NCBI RefSeq assembly: GCF_014203275.1
Contig: NZ_JACHIP010000008.1
Location: 1-64,000, forward strand
Direction of reading: 5' to 3'
DNA length: 64,000 bases
Source: Granulicella aggregans
GTDB lineage: Bacteria; Acidobacteriota; Terriglobia; Terriglobales; Acidobacteriaceae
Part shown: positions 16,168 to 24,266 of the stretch, piece after piece
How the letters are laid out: every line of letters begins with the position of its first letter
How positions within the stretch are numbered: position 1 is the stretch's first letter
Position numbers and translations under genes: made by a program
The notes under the pieces: model-generated
Databases searched by the model: none
What the model saw: the letters and a program-made list of their open reading frames with translations, nothing else
Told to the model about the DNA's origin: nothing

Positions 16168-17364
16168 TCAGCGCGTGCCGATCATGTGCCCCAACGCCAT
16201 TCCAATAGAGAACGTAGTAGCACCTTCCAGGGCTCCAAAGGCGGTCAATTCGAGTCCGGATCGCCACCATGGTCGGATGGTCATGAGTGATCTCGCTGAT
16301 CCGATCGCAAAGTGAGCAGAGAGAGAGACGATGGCCGCGATAACGATCGCCCAGATGCCAGACACAAAGAAGAATGGAATCATTGGGACGAAGGCGCCGA
16401 TCGCGGTTGCGGCAAAACCTGTGAGAGCCGCAATCCATGGATTCTTGAGGTTTTCCTCTGAGAGGTTTGCCCCGGTACGTGCGAGAGCTTTCACGAAGCT
16501 TTCTTTGTTTTCGGCCAGCAGGTGCGACAACCTGCCCGCGACGTCTTCCGGCAGGCCCCGTACCTGGAGGCTGAGCGCAAGGACTTCGCGCGACTCCGAT
16601 TCGTCGAAGTCCACAGCCCTGCGCTCTCGCGCGATCACGGCGTCGTAGATTTCCCGCTCACTCTTCGCCGTAAGATACGCTCCGGTCCCGGTGGATAGAG
16701 CACTGCCCATCATCCCTGCGAGACCCGCTATGAGGACATATCGGCTTTGTCCGAATGTGGCTCCAGCTACGCCGGAGACGATACCGAAGATAGAACCGAG
16801 ACCATCGTGAGCTGCGTATATGGCTTCATTCGTCCAACCCGCGACTTGTGGATGCTGCTTTCTGCGCGCAGCCAGGAGAGCGGCGAGCGCGGCCCTCGCG
16901 TGTGAATCATCCATTGCGGGCAGAGGTGGCCGTGCGCGGATAAGCGCGCTGAGTATCTTGTAGTGTTCGTTTTCGTCGGCGATCACTTCTCGCAAGATCT
17001 TTTGACTGGACGAGGTGGTTAGAAGTAGGCGCTGCGCATCGTACCGCTCAATCTCGCTTCGTTCCTTGATTCGAAGCTGATGGAGCTCGGCATCAACCCC
17101 GCCCGCTGGGCCGGAGAAAACAATTGCGCGCCCGCTTTCCATGCCTACATAGAGCGGCTTGGGTCCACCGAGAACGGCGATCTCAGCGGCCCAGAGATGG
17201 GCATGATGTTTCTCCGCCGACGCCAAACCCCGCATCACATTGCGCCGTCTCGCATCGAGCTCGGCCAGGGCGAGCGCCTTGTAGGTGGTGTGATCTTCCA
17301 TCTCCGACTGCCAATTGGATTGCAAGATGGCAAGCAGAGCCGGGGGCGCGTCATGCTCGGTCAT
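16168..17364 (-). CDS. Ferritin-like domain fused to a VIT1/CCC1 membrane domain (MbfA-like iron exporter)
   Basis: 398 residues. The N-terminal four-helix ferritin-like domain (about 15-150) carries diiron-type residues: E in SEMEDHTTYKALALAELDAR, ExxH in SAEKHHAHLWAAE, and DENEHYKIL. The C-terminal half (about 185-398) is a VIT1/CCC1 family membrane domain with about five hydrophobic segments (for example SIFGIVSGVAGATFGQSRYV and ALTGFAATAIGAFVPMIPFF). This fusion matches MbfA-type proteins, which export iron and protect against peroxide. Last gene of a minus-strand operon with the dehydrogenase and usp genes, so it is probably stress-induced. Confidence 0.88.
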   Translation of the reverse strand: MTEHDAPPALLAILQSNWQSEMEDHTTYKALALAELDARRRNVMRGLASAEKHHAHLWAAEIAVLGGPKPLYVGMESGRAIVFSGPAGGVDAELHQLRIKERSEIERYDAQRLLLTTSSSQKILREVIADENEHYKILSALIRARPPLPAMDDSHARAALAALLAARRKQHPQVAGWTNEAIYAAHDGLGSIFGIVSGVAGATFGQSRYVLIAGLAGMMGSALSTGTGAYLTAKSEREIYDAVIARERRAVDFDESESREVLALSLQVRGLPEDVAGRLSHLLAENKESFVKALARTGANLSEENLKNPWIAALTGFAATAIGAFVPMIPFFFVSGIWAIVIAAIVSLSAHFAIGSARSLMTIRPWWRSGLELTAFGALEGATTFSIGMALGHMIGTR

Positions 17365-17385
17365 GCGACCTCGAAGGGTTAGCGG

Positions 17386-18405
17386 TCACGTGATCGCTTG
17401 AGAGTAATTCTTCACGGTCGCGATGCTTCCTTCATTCGAGTCAAACCGATGCTTGGGCTTGGCTGGCCGGTTTAGGAGCGAAGCGGGCAACCTGCCAGCT
17501 GACAGTCCTCGAATCACACCGTCAACATAGGTGACGGTTCCGGCCAGCATGAGATCTGTGAAGGCCGCGATATGAGGCGTGATCAGAGCTTGCGGGAAGC
17601 TCATGAGCGGATTCGCGAGGGTCAGCGGTTCGTCTTTGAGAACATCAAGGCCTACGGCGGATAGATGTCCTGATTTCAGAGCTGTGGCTAACTCTTTCTC
17701 GTCAACCAATGTGCCGCGGGCGATATTGATCAACATCGCGCCACGTTTCATCTCCTTGATGGTCTTCGCATCGATAAGGTTGACGTTTTCCTTGGAAGCG
17801 CGGGCGCAGACGACCACGTAATCGGCATCGGCGACGGCAGTGTGAAGCTGCTCGGCCCTGAAGGCTACGACATCGGCCGGAGCTTTTTCGGGATGCTCGT
17901 CCGTTGCTAGGAACAGAACGCCGAAGGGACGGAGGCGATCAATGATCTGGATGCCAATGCTGCCCAGGCCGACGATGCAAACGGTCTTACCGTTCAAGGC
18001 ACGGGGAGTGCGCGGTTTTATCTGGGAATCGCCTTCGGATCTGAGGATCTCTCCAAGACTTCTCGACGCACCAAGAATGAGAAGAACCGCGAATTCGGCT
18101 ACGGAGGTCGCATTGCCGGTCAGGTCAGATGGAGCATAGGAAACCCATATGCCCAACTCAGTTGCGGTGTCGATGTCTACAGTCTCGTATCCCGTGCTTG
18201 TGGTTTGAATAAGAGCAAGTTTGGGCTGGTGCAGGAGATGCTCCCTGCCCACCTCTCCACTTGATAACAGGATCTCGATATCGTCTGCCGGCGCGGGGCT
18301 TCCGGCTTCCCAGGAGACGAGCTCATGATCGTTGAGCGCGGTCTTCAACTCTCGAAACAGCTCAGTGGTGAATTCATTTCTGGTGTGGAGAAATGCTATT
18401 TTCAT
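17386..18405 (-). CDS. D-2-hydroxyacid dehydrogenase (NAD-dependent)
   Basis: 339 residues from the ATG at 18405; a TTG 21 bases upstream is less likely. The Rossmann motif GLGSIGIQIIDRLRPFG is followed by the catalytic Arg in NIARGTLVDEKELATAL. The Glu of the DEPL segment and the His in LITPHIAAFTDL complete the usual catalytic set. Members reduce 2-keto acids such as pyruvate, glyoxylate or hydroxypyruvate; the substrate here is not determinable. It lies 25 bases after the usp gene in the same operon, suggesting a fermentative or redox-balancing role under stress. Confidence 0.88.
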   Translation of the reverse strand: MKIAFLHTRNEFTTELFRELKTALNDHELVSWEAGSPAPADDIEILLSSGEVGREHLLHQPKLALIQTTSTGYETVDIDTATELGIWVSYAPSDLTGNATSVAEFAVLLILGASRSLGEILRSEGDSQIKPRTPRALNGKTVCIVGLGSIGIQIIDRLRPFGVLFLATDEHPEKAPADVVAFRAEQLHTAVADADYVVVCARASKENVNLIDAKTIKEMKRGAMLINIARGTLVDEKELATALKSGHLSAVGLDVLKDEPLTLANPLMSFPQALITPHIAAFTDLMLAGTVTYVDGVIRGLSAGRLPASLLNRPAKPKHRFDSNEGSIATVKNYSQAIT

Positions 18406-18430
18406 GGAGTTCTTCTTTCCTGACAAGTTC

Positions 18431-18913
18431 TTAGGCTGGAGTTGCCGCGCTTCGAAGTAAGAGGACCGGGCACCCTGCCAGCTTGATCAACTTCTCCGCG
18501 ATCGACCCGAATACCATGGGACGCCAGCCTGACATGCCGTGTGTAGAGAGCACCAACATGTTGATCCCTTGCTGTTCGATCGTTGAGATCACCTTATCCA
18601 CAACGTCATTGGAGACCGTGACTTTTAAGCTTGCCTCAATACCTCTGCCTGATAAATCAGAAACCCATTGTGTCAATGTCTCCTGCGCCTCTTCTTCGGC
18701 GACCCGAAGGAACTCCTGGCGCTCCGGAAACGGCGTTGGGAGATCATCTCCACTCACGATCGGCAGGACCGGCATGACATGCAGCAACAGAACTTCGGCG
18801 TGGAAGAGGAGCGCCAGATCCGTAGCCGCTGCCAAAGCTGCAAGGGACGAAATGCTGAAGTCGGTTGGGACCAGGATCTTCGTTGGGTTGAAGCGCGCTC
18901 CGGCTATTGGCAT
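18431..18913 (-). CDS. Universal stress protein (UspA family)
   Basis: 160 residues from the ATG at 18913, which has AAGGAG just upstream; the longer frame begins with TTG. Contains KILVPTDFSISSLAALAAA, STHGMSGWRPMVFGSIAEKL and the terminal CPVLLL strand of the Usp fold. It shares the SGWRP loop with the first Usp in the window, so the two are related copies. First gene of the usp, dehydrogenase, ferritin-VIT1 operon. A Crp/Fnr-type dyad lies 64-79 bases upstream of the start and is embedded in inverted repeats. Confidence 0.92.
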   Translation of the reverse strand: MPIAGARFNPTKILVPTDFSISSLAALAAATDLALLFHAEVLLLHVMPVLPIVSGDDLPTPFPERQEFLRVAEEEAQETLTQWVSDLSGRGIEASLKVTVSNDVVDKVISTIEQQGINMLVLSTHGMSGWRPMVFGSIAEKLIKLAGCPVLLLRSAATPA

Positions 18914-18950
18914 GATGCTCCTTGCTGGCAAAGAGGCTCAGCCCCTCAAT

Positions 18951-19039
18951 CATCCGCTACCTGCTCGTTGAGAGGCTGTGCCCGATTGCTCAGGAAGGTA
19001 GCGGATGTTGAAGCAGCGGCACTCATCTCCAACATCCGC
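18951..19039 (-). promoter_or_regulatory. Overlapping inverted repeats with attenuator-like layout between adh and usp
   Basis: Three blocks on the minus strand, in order: A (19039-19030), B (19010-18996) and C (18962-18951). A pairs perfectly with part of B over 10 bp (19001-19010 with 19030-19039). B also pairs perfectly with C over 12 bp (18951-18962 with 18996-19007). Because B is shared, the hairpins are mutually exclusive. A:B could terminate adh transcription; B:C encloses the Crp/Fnr-type dyad and ends about 37 bases before the usp start codon. No strong T-tract follows either hairpin. Confidence 0.5.
18977..18992 (+). promoter_or_regulatory. Candidate Crp/Fnr-type operator upstream of usp
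   Basis: TGTGCCCGATTGCTCA. Shares 15 of 16 bases with the reverse complement of the site before the hydrogenase (30189-30204) and 14 of 16 with the symmetrical site at 22102-22117. It lies 64-79 bases before the usp ATG. Confidence 0.6.
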
Positions 19040-19053
19040 CACTGCAGGGCCTG

Positions 19054-20166
19054 CTAACTGAATTGAAGGACGACCCGTGCAGGTACGTCTCCGTGCTCCA
19101 GGCGTTTGAAGACGTTGTTGATCTCTGAGAGAGGCTGCAGCTCGATATCCGCCTTCACCTTGCCTTTGACGGCAAAGTCGAGGGCTTCGGCCATGTCGGC
19201 GCGCGTCCCTACGAAAGAACCGCGGATGGAAATGCAGTTTGCGACGACATCGAAGAGTGGGACGGGAAAGTCGCCCGGAGGCAGGCCAACGAGCGCACAG
19301 GTGCCGCGTTTGCGCGTCATGGCGATGCCCTGCTTGAACGCGACCAGCGAGGGAGCAGTGATGAGAACACCGTGAGCTCCGCCGCCGGTTTCTCGTTTGA
19401 GTTCCACGGCTGGATCACTGGTCTTCGCATTGAAGGTGAGATCAGCGCCGAGCTTCTTTGCCAAGGCCAACTTGCGATCGTCGATGTCTACCGCACACAC
19501 GAGGAGACCCATTGCCTTCGCGTATTGGATGGCGAGATGACCAAGGCCTCCGCAACCCGAGACAGCGAGCCATTGTCCCGGCTTCGCTTGAGTCTCCTTG
19601 ATGCCTTTGTAGGTGGTGACGCCGGCACAGATCAATGGCGCTGCCTCTGTGGGTGAGATGCCCTTCGGGATGTGAGCGACGTAGTTGGGATCGGCAAGGA
19701 TGTATTCGGCGAAGCCGCCATTGACGGAGTACCCGCCGAAGAGCGCATCTGGGCAGACGGTCTCCCATGCGCTGAGGCAGTACTCGCAATGACCGCAGGC
19801 GGAGTAGAGCCAGGGCACACCGACACGATCGCCTTCCTTGACGAGAGTGACGCCGCTGCCGATAGCGGAGACGATTCCGATGGCCTCATGACCCGGGATG
19901 AACGGCGGCTTCGGCTTCAGGGGCCAGTCGCCGTTGGCGGCGTGGAGGTCGGTGTGACAGACTCCGCAGGCCTCCGTCTTGACAACGATCTGACCAACTC
20001 CGGGTGTGGGAATGTCCCATTCGCGTAAGACAAGAGGCTTGCCGAACATTTCAACGACAGCGGCCTGCATCTGCTTCGGCTTGGGGATGCGGGTGGTGGA
20101 AGAGATGTCGTTCGGGCGAGACGCTGAGGGATGTTCGAGAACAGTTCCATTGATGGGCATTGGCAT
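19054..20166 (-). CDS. Zinc-dependent alcohol dehydrogenase, AdhP type
   Basis: 370 residues. Medium-chain dehydrogenase: catalytic zinc motif GVCHTDLHAANGDWP and GHEAIGIV, structural zinc cysteines in CGHCEYCLSAWETVC, NAD Rossmann motif GCGGLGHLAIQYAKAMG. The first 25-30 residues are an extra, probably flexible, extension. It would interconvert ethanol-type alcohols and aldehydes with NAD(H), useful for redox balance in low oxygen. A site related to the 16-bp dyad lies 46-61 bases upstream, and the Crp/Fnr gene is divergent. Confidence 0.93.
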   Translation of the reverse strand: MPMPINGTVLEHPSASRPNDISSTTRIPKPKQMQAAVVEMFGKPLVLREWDIPTPGVGQIVVKTEACGVCHTDLHAANGDWPLKPKPPFIPGHEAIGIVSAIGSGVTLVKEGDRVGVPWLYSACGHCEYCLSAWETVCPDALFGGYSVNGGFAEYILADPNYVAHIPKGISPTEAAPLICAGVTTYKGIKETQAKPGQWLAVSGCGGLGHLAIQYAKAMGLLVCAVDIDDRKLALAKKLGADLTFNAKTSDPAVELKRETGGGAHGVLITAPSLVAFKQGIAMTRKRGTCALVGLPPGDFPVPLFDVVANCISIRGSFVGTRADMAEALDFAVKGKVKADIELQPLSEINNVFKRLEHGDVPARVVLQFS

Positions 20167-20211
20167 GTTAGTTCCTCACTGCACATTGTGGGCCCGGCAG
20201 CAGACGGAAGT

Positions 20212-20227
20212 AGAGCCCCATTGCTCG
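20212..20227 (+). promoter_or_regulatory. Candidate Crp/Fnr-type operator upstream of adh
   Basis: AGAGCCCCATTGCTCG, 12 of 16 bases identical to the usp site, 46-61 bases upstream of the adh ATG. One half-site (ATTGCTC) is well kept, the other is weak. Confidence 0.45.
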
Positions 20228-20283
20228 TGGGGGGTGCTACCCGCAAAGTCACATTCACCCTCGTTGAGCGCATACTCACTGTG

Positions 20284-20299
20284 TGAGCAAAACGACACA
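20284..20299 (-). promoter_or_regulatory. Candidate operator upstream of the Crp/Fnr gene
   Basis: TGAGCAAAACGACACA on the plus strand; its complement TGTGTCGTTTTGCTCA has 12 of 16 matches to the usp site. About 96-111 bases before the regulator's ATG, so it may serve autoregulation. A shorter dyad, TGAGCGCATACTCA, lies just upstream at 20265-20278. Confidence 0.45.
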
Positions 20300-20394
20300 G
20301 TCTGGATCCCGACCGATAGATTACCGTGGGGGTATGCTCTGACTTCTCTCGCAGCGATTGAGGTGGTCGAAGATCACCATGAATGGGGGATGGA

Positions 20395-21138
20395 ATGCCA
20401 GGAACCAAGCACGTGAAGTTCAATCCGGCACGATATATGTCAGCCGCTGCCCTGACACATAAGACGGTGCGCGTCCTGGCAGGCCACGTTTTCTACTCCC
20501 AGGGAGATGACGCGAACGCCATTTTTTACCTGGAGTCGGGAAGAGCGAAGCTCATTGTGGTCTCAAAGCGGGGTAAGGAGGCAACTGTCTCCCTGATGGT
20601 GGCCCACGACTTTATAGGCGAAGAATCACTCGCAGGAGCAGCTGGCTTCCATGCGGCGACCGCTATGGCAATCACGCCTTGCGTCGCTCTAAAGCTTGAC
20701 CGGGATGAGATGGTTCAGCTGCTGCACCATGAGCACGAATTCTCTGACATGTTTCTCAAGTTCGTCCTTACCAGGGCCATCCGAACACAAGAAGATCTGG
20801 TCGACCAGCTCTTCAATAACAGCGAAAAGCGTTTAGCTCGGACGCTTTTGTTGATGGCGCAGTTTGGTGACTCTGGAGTTCCGCAGACCCTGATTCCCCC
20901 GGTAACGCAAGAGGCTCTTGCGGAGATGATTGGGACGACGCGATCCCGAGTAAGCAAGTTCATGAATCGGTTTCGAAAAATGGGATACATCACGTACAAC
21001 GGACGGATTCACGTCCATAAGTCTCTTTTGAACGTTGTGCTGCACGATAAGCTGCCGGATCAAAACTCAAAACGACCGGTCCTTCTCGATCCTGCACCCA
21101 CGGCCGCAGAGAAGAAGAAACGAGCGAAGGTCGCTTGA
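20395..21138 (+). CDS. Crp/Fnr-family transcriptional regulator
   Basis: 247 residues from the ATG at 20395 (GGGGGA ahead of it). The N-terminal cyclic-nucleotide-binding fold (about 20-140) contains FYSQGDDANAIFYLESGRAKL and a GEESLAG loop. A C-terminal winged helix-turn-helix has TQEALAEMIGTTRSRVSKFM as recognition region. Its residues RSRVSK differ from those of Crp (RETVGR) and Fnr, which predicts a different operator. No FNR-type N-terminal cysteines for an iron-sulfur cluster are visible, so the signal is unknown. I propose it binds the TGAGCA-N4-TGCTCA-like dyads found at several promoters in this window. Confidence 0.9.
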   Translation: MPGTKHVKFNPARYMSAAALTHKTVRVLAGHVFYSQGDDANAIFYLESGRAKLIVVSKRGKEATVSLMVAHDFIGEESLAGAAGFHAATAMAITPCVALKLDRDEMVQLLHHEHEFSDMFLKFVLTRAIRTQEDLVDQLFNNSEKRLARTLLLMAQFGDSGVPQTLIPPVTQEALAEMIGTTRSRVSKFMNRFRKMGYITYNGRIHVHKSLLNVVLHDKLPDQNSKRPVLLDPAPTAAEKKKRAKVA

Positions 21139-21189
21139 GATGTAGCCGTTGCTCGCGGATAACGATTCCCTCCACTGATGTTCCGTTTC

Positions 21190-21996
21190 TCATTCCAGGC
21201 TCTTGTTCAACTCGAGGCTCCAAGAAACGTTCTGTTGGCGGAACGCGTTGTCATGCACAAAGTCGTCCAAGTCTCGTCTGACGCGCAAATCTTCGACGGT
21301 TGGATAGGCGGGGTAGCCCAAGCCACAGGCAAACGCAATCTTCATTTGTGGCTCTATCTTGAGGACTCGTCGCACCTCCGCTTCCACCGGGCTGTCAGCA
21401 AAGACAGTGAGTATATGCATGCCGAGACCGAGCGATTCCGCAGTCAACCACATATTTTCCATGACGCACCCGAGCCCCATGAAGCCTAGGGTATCGCCCT
21501 CTGAACCGGGAGCCCGCGAACTTGAGTCGTAAAGCACGACAAACAAGACCTTGGGTTGCAGCAACGTCTTCCCCAGATATGTAAGCTGCGACCTATAGTC
21601 CGAAGTGGGATTCCAGGCTTCGGGATCGACCCATGCGCGGGGATAGATTCCTGCCAGCGTGCCAATTTTTCTGACGCGCAACTCAGCTTCGCTTGCCGAT
21701 AACAAGGCGTAGTTTTCCTTGAGATAAGCCTCGGACATCTCGGCTGAAAGCGCCCCGATGAGCGTCAGGGTCTTTGGGTCATCCACAACTACAATCTGGA
21801 AGTTCTGCATGTTGTTTGGCGTGGGTGCCCATCGTGCAGCTTCCAGTATCCGAGCCAGGATCGGTTTCGAGATGCTGCGATCAGGATTGAACTCGCCTCT
21901 ACTCGAATGCCGCTTTCGGATGAGAGCCAAGAGCGGGTCATACGCATCCACAATTGCAGCTTGATCGTTCACGGTGGGATTCGATTCTGTTTTCAC
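21190..21996 (-). CDS. Nitroreductase-family protein
   Basis: 268 residues from a GTG at 21996 with AAAGG upstream. FMN-binding nitroreductase fold: IRKRHSSRGEFNPDRSISK and ILEAARWAPTPNNMQNFQIVVV at the N-terminus, GFMGLGCVMENMWLTAESLG in the core and a C-terminal GLGYPAYPT loop. Such enzymes reduce nitro compounds, quinones or other acceptors with NAD(P)H. In mycobacteria, nitroreductases are hallmark members of the hypoxia regulon beside usp genes. A near-perfect 16-bp dyad is 106-121 bases upstream, shared with the divergent thioredoxin operon. Confidence 0.88.
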   Translation of the reverse strand: MKTESNPTVNDQAAIVDAYDPLLALIRKRHSSRGEFNPDRSISKPILARILEAARWAPTPNNMQNFQIVVVDDPKTLTLIGALSAEMSEAYLKENYALLSASEAELRVRKIGTLAGIYPRAWVDPEAWNPTSDYRSQLTYLGKTLLQPKVLFVVLYDSSSRAPGSEGDTLGFMGLGCVMENMWLTAESLGLGMHILTVFADSPVEAEVRRVLKIEPQMKIAFACGLGYPAYPTVEDLRVRRDLDDFVHDNAFRQQNVSWSLELNKSLE

Positions 21997-22101
21997 AATG
22001 AGCCTTTCATGGGCCGCTGGAGCTGAGTTGATCGCCCATCCCTAAGCTAGAGCATGCCATGTCCCGCTCGGAAGAGTAGGTCTCTATGGCTCATCTCAGA
22101 T

Positions 22102-22117
22102 TGAGCACGATTGCTCA
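22102..22117. promoter_or_regulatory. Symmetrical Crp/Fnr-type operator between nitroreductase and thioredoxin genes
   Basis: TGAGCACGATTGCTCA: perfect inverted 6-mers TGAGCA and TGCTCA separated by CGAT. This is the most symmetrical copy of the motif and sits in the divergent promoter region, so it could control both directions. Confidence 0.65.
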
Positions 22118-22215
22118 GCGCAGACCTAGCCGGACGAAGAGACTAGTGGCAGAAGGTTTGGAGAGCCGCCAACTAGCCCCTCCTGATTTGCCTTTCCCAG
22201 CTTCGAGGTAAACGT

Positions 22216-22413
22216 ATGACAGGCAGCATGACTGAATTGGTTTCAGAGAATCGCGCTCACGGTTTGAGCGGATTGTCGCTTACCCAACTGGAAGGGACGC
22301 TGGTCGCAGCGAATCTTTTGCTGGATACATGGCGGACGACTCGTGTCGCTGATTTTGATCGTCCCATCGAAAGTTTACGTTCAAGAGGGAGTTCGTATGA
22401 CGGTGGCAACTGA
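22216..22413 (+). CDS. Small hypothetical protein ahead of thioredoxin
   Basis: 65 residues. The ATG at 22216 has GAGGT at a good distance, and the end overlaps the start of the thioredoxin-like gene by 17 bases, as in coupled operons. It has no signal or membrane helix. The segment SGLSLTQLEGTLVAANLLLDTW looks like an amphipathic helix. I do not recognise a family. Confidence 0.45.
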   Translation: MTGSMTELVSENRAHGLSGLSLTQLEGTLVAANLLLDTWRTTRVADFDRPIESLRSRGSSYDGGN

Positions 22414-22747
22414 CTTTGTAAGACCGGTAACAGGCGAGACGTTCGATGCGCTGGTAGGAACGCGGTCTGGCCCTGTGGCCGTCGAGTTCATGTCCTACGG
22501 TTGCGAGCACTGCCGCTTGCTCGAGCCCGTGCTGCAGGAGGTGGCTGAAACGCTAGGCTCGCAGGAGGCCGTGTTTAGGGTGAACATTGCGGTCGACCAG
22601 GAGCTTGCGAAACGCTACCAGATTGAAGGTACTCCGACGCTTGTGATGCTTCTCAACGGAGAAGAGGTCGGGCGAGCGGTTGGACCCGATCCATCGGTGA
22701 AGGTCCTGTGGGATGCAGTGACTCGCCCGTTCGAGGAATTAGCGTGA
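22397..22747 (+). CDS. Thioredoxin-like protein
   Basis: 116 residues from the ATG at 22397 with AGAGGGA upstream. Thioredoxin fold with active-site Cys pair CEHC in SYGCEHCRLLEPVLQEV instead of the classic CGPC, and the cis-Pro in EGTPTLVMLLNGEEV. It has no signal peptide, so it is cytoplasmic. It would reduce disulfides or act as a redox partner. It overlaps the DCC gene (GTGA), which also has a CxxC, so the pair may act together. Confidence 0.88.
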   Translation: MTVATDFVRPVTGETFDALVGTRSGPVAVEFMSYGCEHCRLLEPVLQEVAETLGSQEAVFRVNIAVDQELAKRYQIEGTPTLVMLLNGEEVGRAVGPDPSVKVLWDAVTRPFEELA

Positions 22748-23256
22748 CAATCCGGGAAGACCTGAGCAAGCCCATTCTCTTATTCAACGATGAATGTGCG
22801 GTATGCCGGGTGATTGCACGCTGGGTCACTCAATCCGCGAAGCGGCAGGCGGGAGGGTCTCCTCTCATCATTCGGCCGATCGGCAACGACCCACTCGCTC
22901 TGCGTGCGCTGAATCCTCAGCTCGACATATGGGATGCCTATGCAAATATTCATCTCCTGATGCCCGACGGATCGATGAGAACGAACGGAGAGGCCGTGGC
23001 CGAGACGCTGCGCAGACTGCCGAGCACGAGGTGGCTGGCGCGTAGCTTCGATGTACGTGTCTTCGAGAAGAGGCCCTTTCAGGCTATCCTGAATGTCGCC
23101 TACATGGTGCTGGCGGATCTGCGACCGCTACTTGGTTGCGAGAGCTGTGGAATTCCTCCGCCGTGGCTCCATCCTTTTCATTGGATCGCTCAGCGTATCA
23201 AAGGCCGTGTTATGCCCAAGAATCACACCGCTGTCGCTATGGGACATAGTATGTAG
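22744..23256 (+). CDS. DCC-family (DUF393) thiol-disulfide oxidoreductase-like protein
   Basis: 170 residues from the GTG at 22744, overlapping the thioredoxin stop. The DUF393 hallmark is PILLFNDECAVCRVIARWV, whose CAVC sits where thioredoxin-like folds have their redox cysteines. LLMPDGSMRTNGEAVAETLRRL follows, as in the family. A second CESCG motif is near residue 135. The role of DCC proteins is poorly known, but redox chemistry is likely given the operon. Confidence 0.82.
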   Translation: MTIREDLSKPILLFNDECAVCRVIARWVTQSAKRQAGGSPLIIRPIGNDPLALRALNPQLDIWDAYANIHLLMPDGSMRTNGEAVAETLRRLPSTRWLARSFDVRVFEKRPFQAILNVAYMVLADLRPLLGCESCGIPPPWLHPFHWIAQRIKGRVMPKNHTAVAMGHSM

Positions 23257-23277
23257 GTAGAAGCAGGCGATGTTCGA

Positions 23278-23637
23278 TCAGTGTAGATCGACAACGAAGT
23301 CGATGATCTTTGGCTTATATTCGTCGAACTTACTCAGTTGCCTGACCCTGGACTTGTGCCCACGGAAGCTGACCCACACGCGATAGTCGATATCGCCGTC
23401 CAGACGCTTGAAGCTGTATCTTCCGTCGCGACCCGTGATGTAGGAGACCACTCCGAGCGACACGCAATTTTCCACCTCGACAACTGCCCCTTTGAGCGGT
23501 TCGTGCTGGTGATCGGTCACCGTTCCGGAGATGTCCCGTGTTCTGAACTGGCCTACGGCAACGACAGACCAGAGAGACAGGAATGCGAGAAGGCCGAAGG
23601 CGGTCAGGTTGCGATTGCGACGGTGTCGATTGATCAT
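23278..23637 (-). CDS. Small secreted protein with carboxypeptidase-regulatory-like domain
   Basis: 119 residues. A signal peptide (about 1-30, FGLLAFLSLWSVVAVGQ) precedes a single beta-sandwich repeat (ISGTVTDHQHEPLKGAVVEV, GRDGRYSFKRLDGDIDYRVW). This is the CarboxypepD_reg/transthyretin-like fold, common in acidobacterial exported proteins. Here it stands alone without a TonB receptor. Likely periplasmic or surface; no enzymatic residues seen. Confidence 0.8.
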   Translation of the reverse strand: MINRHRRNRNLTAFGLLAFLSLWSVVAVGQFRTRDISGTVTDHQHEPLKGAVVEVENCVSLGVVSYITGRDGRYSFKRLDGDIDYRVWVSFRGHKSRVRQLSKFDEYKPKIIDFVVDLH

Positions 23638-23705
23638 GATGCCCCGTTACACCTGACCTTAGATGGTGCATTGTCGCGTGCTTGTGGCTTCCGCATTCGG
23701 AGGAT

Positions 23706-24158
23706 TCAGATTCCCATGTATTCAGGGGTGTAGTCCTGAAAGAGTCCGTGCCCAGGGTACATGATACGAACCGGTGTCTCTTCATCGTGCTTGAGCATCT
23801 TTACCCAATGCCATGCGTGGGAGAGTTCGGAGGACTGGTAGTAACGTGTCTGAGCTTGAAGTGCGGCGGTTGCAACGAGGACCATGCTGGCGATCTCTTC
23901 CCAATTGTAGGCACCGACGATGGCGAGCCGCGCAATTTGACTTGTGTGCCGCTCCAGGAAGCGCATCTCGTTCCAGCGGGCAGTCCAGTCCGCGCCTTCC
24001 ATCCGGGTGAGGTCGGCGAGGACGCCGATTGGTTTTTTGTAGTCGCCGATCATGGTGTCCAGCTTAGCGAGGAGACCGGTCGTATCCTCTGCCGTCAATT
24101 TCCCGCGGACTGCGAATCCGAAGGCCGGACCTCTCGATTCTTGCAGGTGTTCAATCAT
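23706..24158 (-). CDS. SpoIIAA-like (STAS-type) protein
   Basis: 150 residues, cytoplasmic. Contains AFGFAVRGKLTAEDTTGLLAKLD, KPIGVLADLTRMEGADW and RLAIVGAYNW, the alternating strand-helix pattern of SpoIIAA-like proteins (DUF3478). These have a STAS fold and often sit in stress gene clusters; lipid binding has been proposed for some. The phosphorylatable Ser of true anti-sigma antagonists is not evident. Neighbours on the same strand are also stress-associated. Confidence 0.75.
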   Translation of the reverse strand: MIEHLQESRGPAFGFAVRGKLTAEDTTGLLAKLDTMIGDYKKPIGVLADLTRMEGADWTARWNEMRFLERHTSQIARLAIVGAYNWEEIASMVLVATAALQAQTRYYQSSELSHAWHWVKMLKHDEETPVRIMYPGHGLFQDYTPEYMGI

Positions 24159-24219
24159 GGTTTCTCCGAGCGGTGCGGATGATGCGCTGGAAACTTGTGG
24201 GACGAGCAGATGCCCTCTT

Positions 24220-24253
24220 GGGCTGGAGTTCGAGTAACGAGAAGCTCCAGCCC
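24220..24253. terminator. Hairpin between the stress-protein and SpoIIAA-like genes
   Basis: Perfect 9-bp stem (24220-24228 with 24245-24253) around a 16-base loop, just after the stop of the minus-strand stress-protein gene. No T-run follows, so it may be an RNA-stabilising or rho-assisted structure instead of a classic terminator. Confidence 0.4.
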
Positions 24254-24266
24254 GTTCGGTCGAGTG

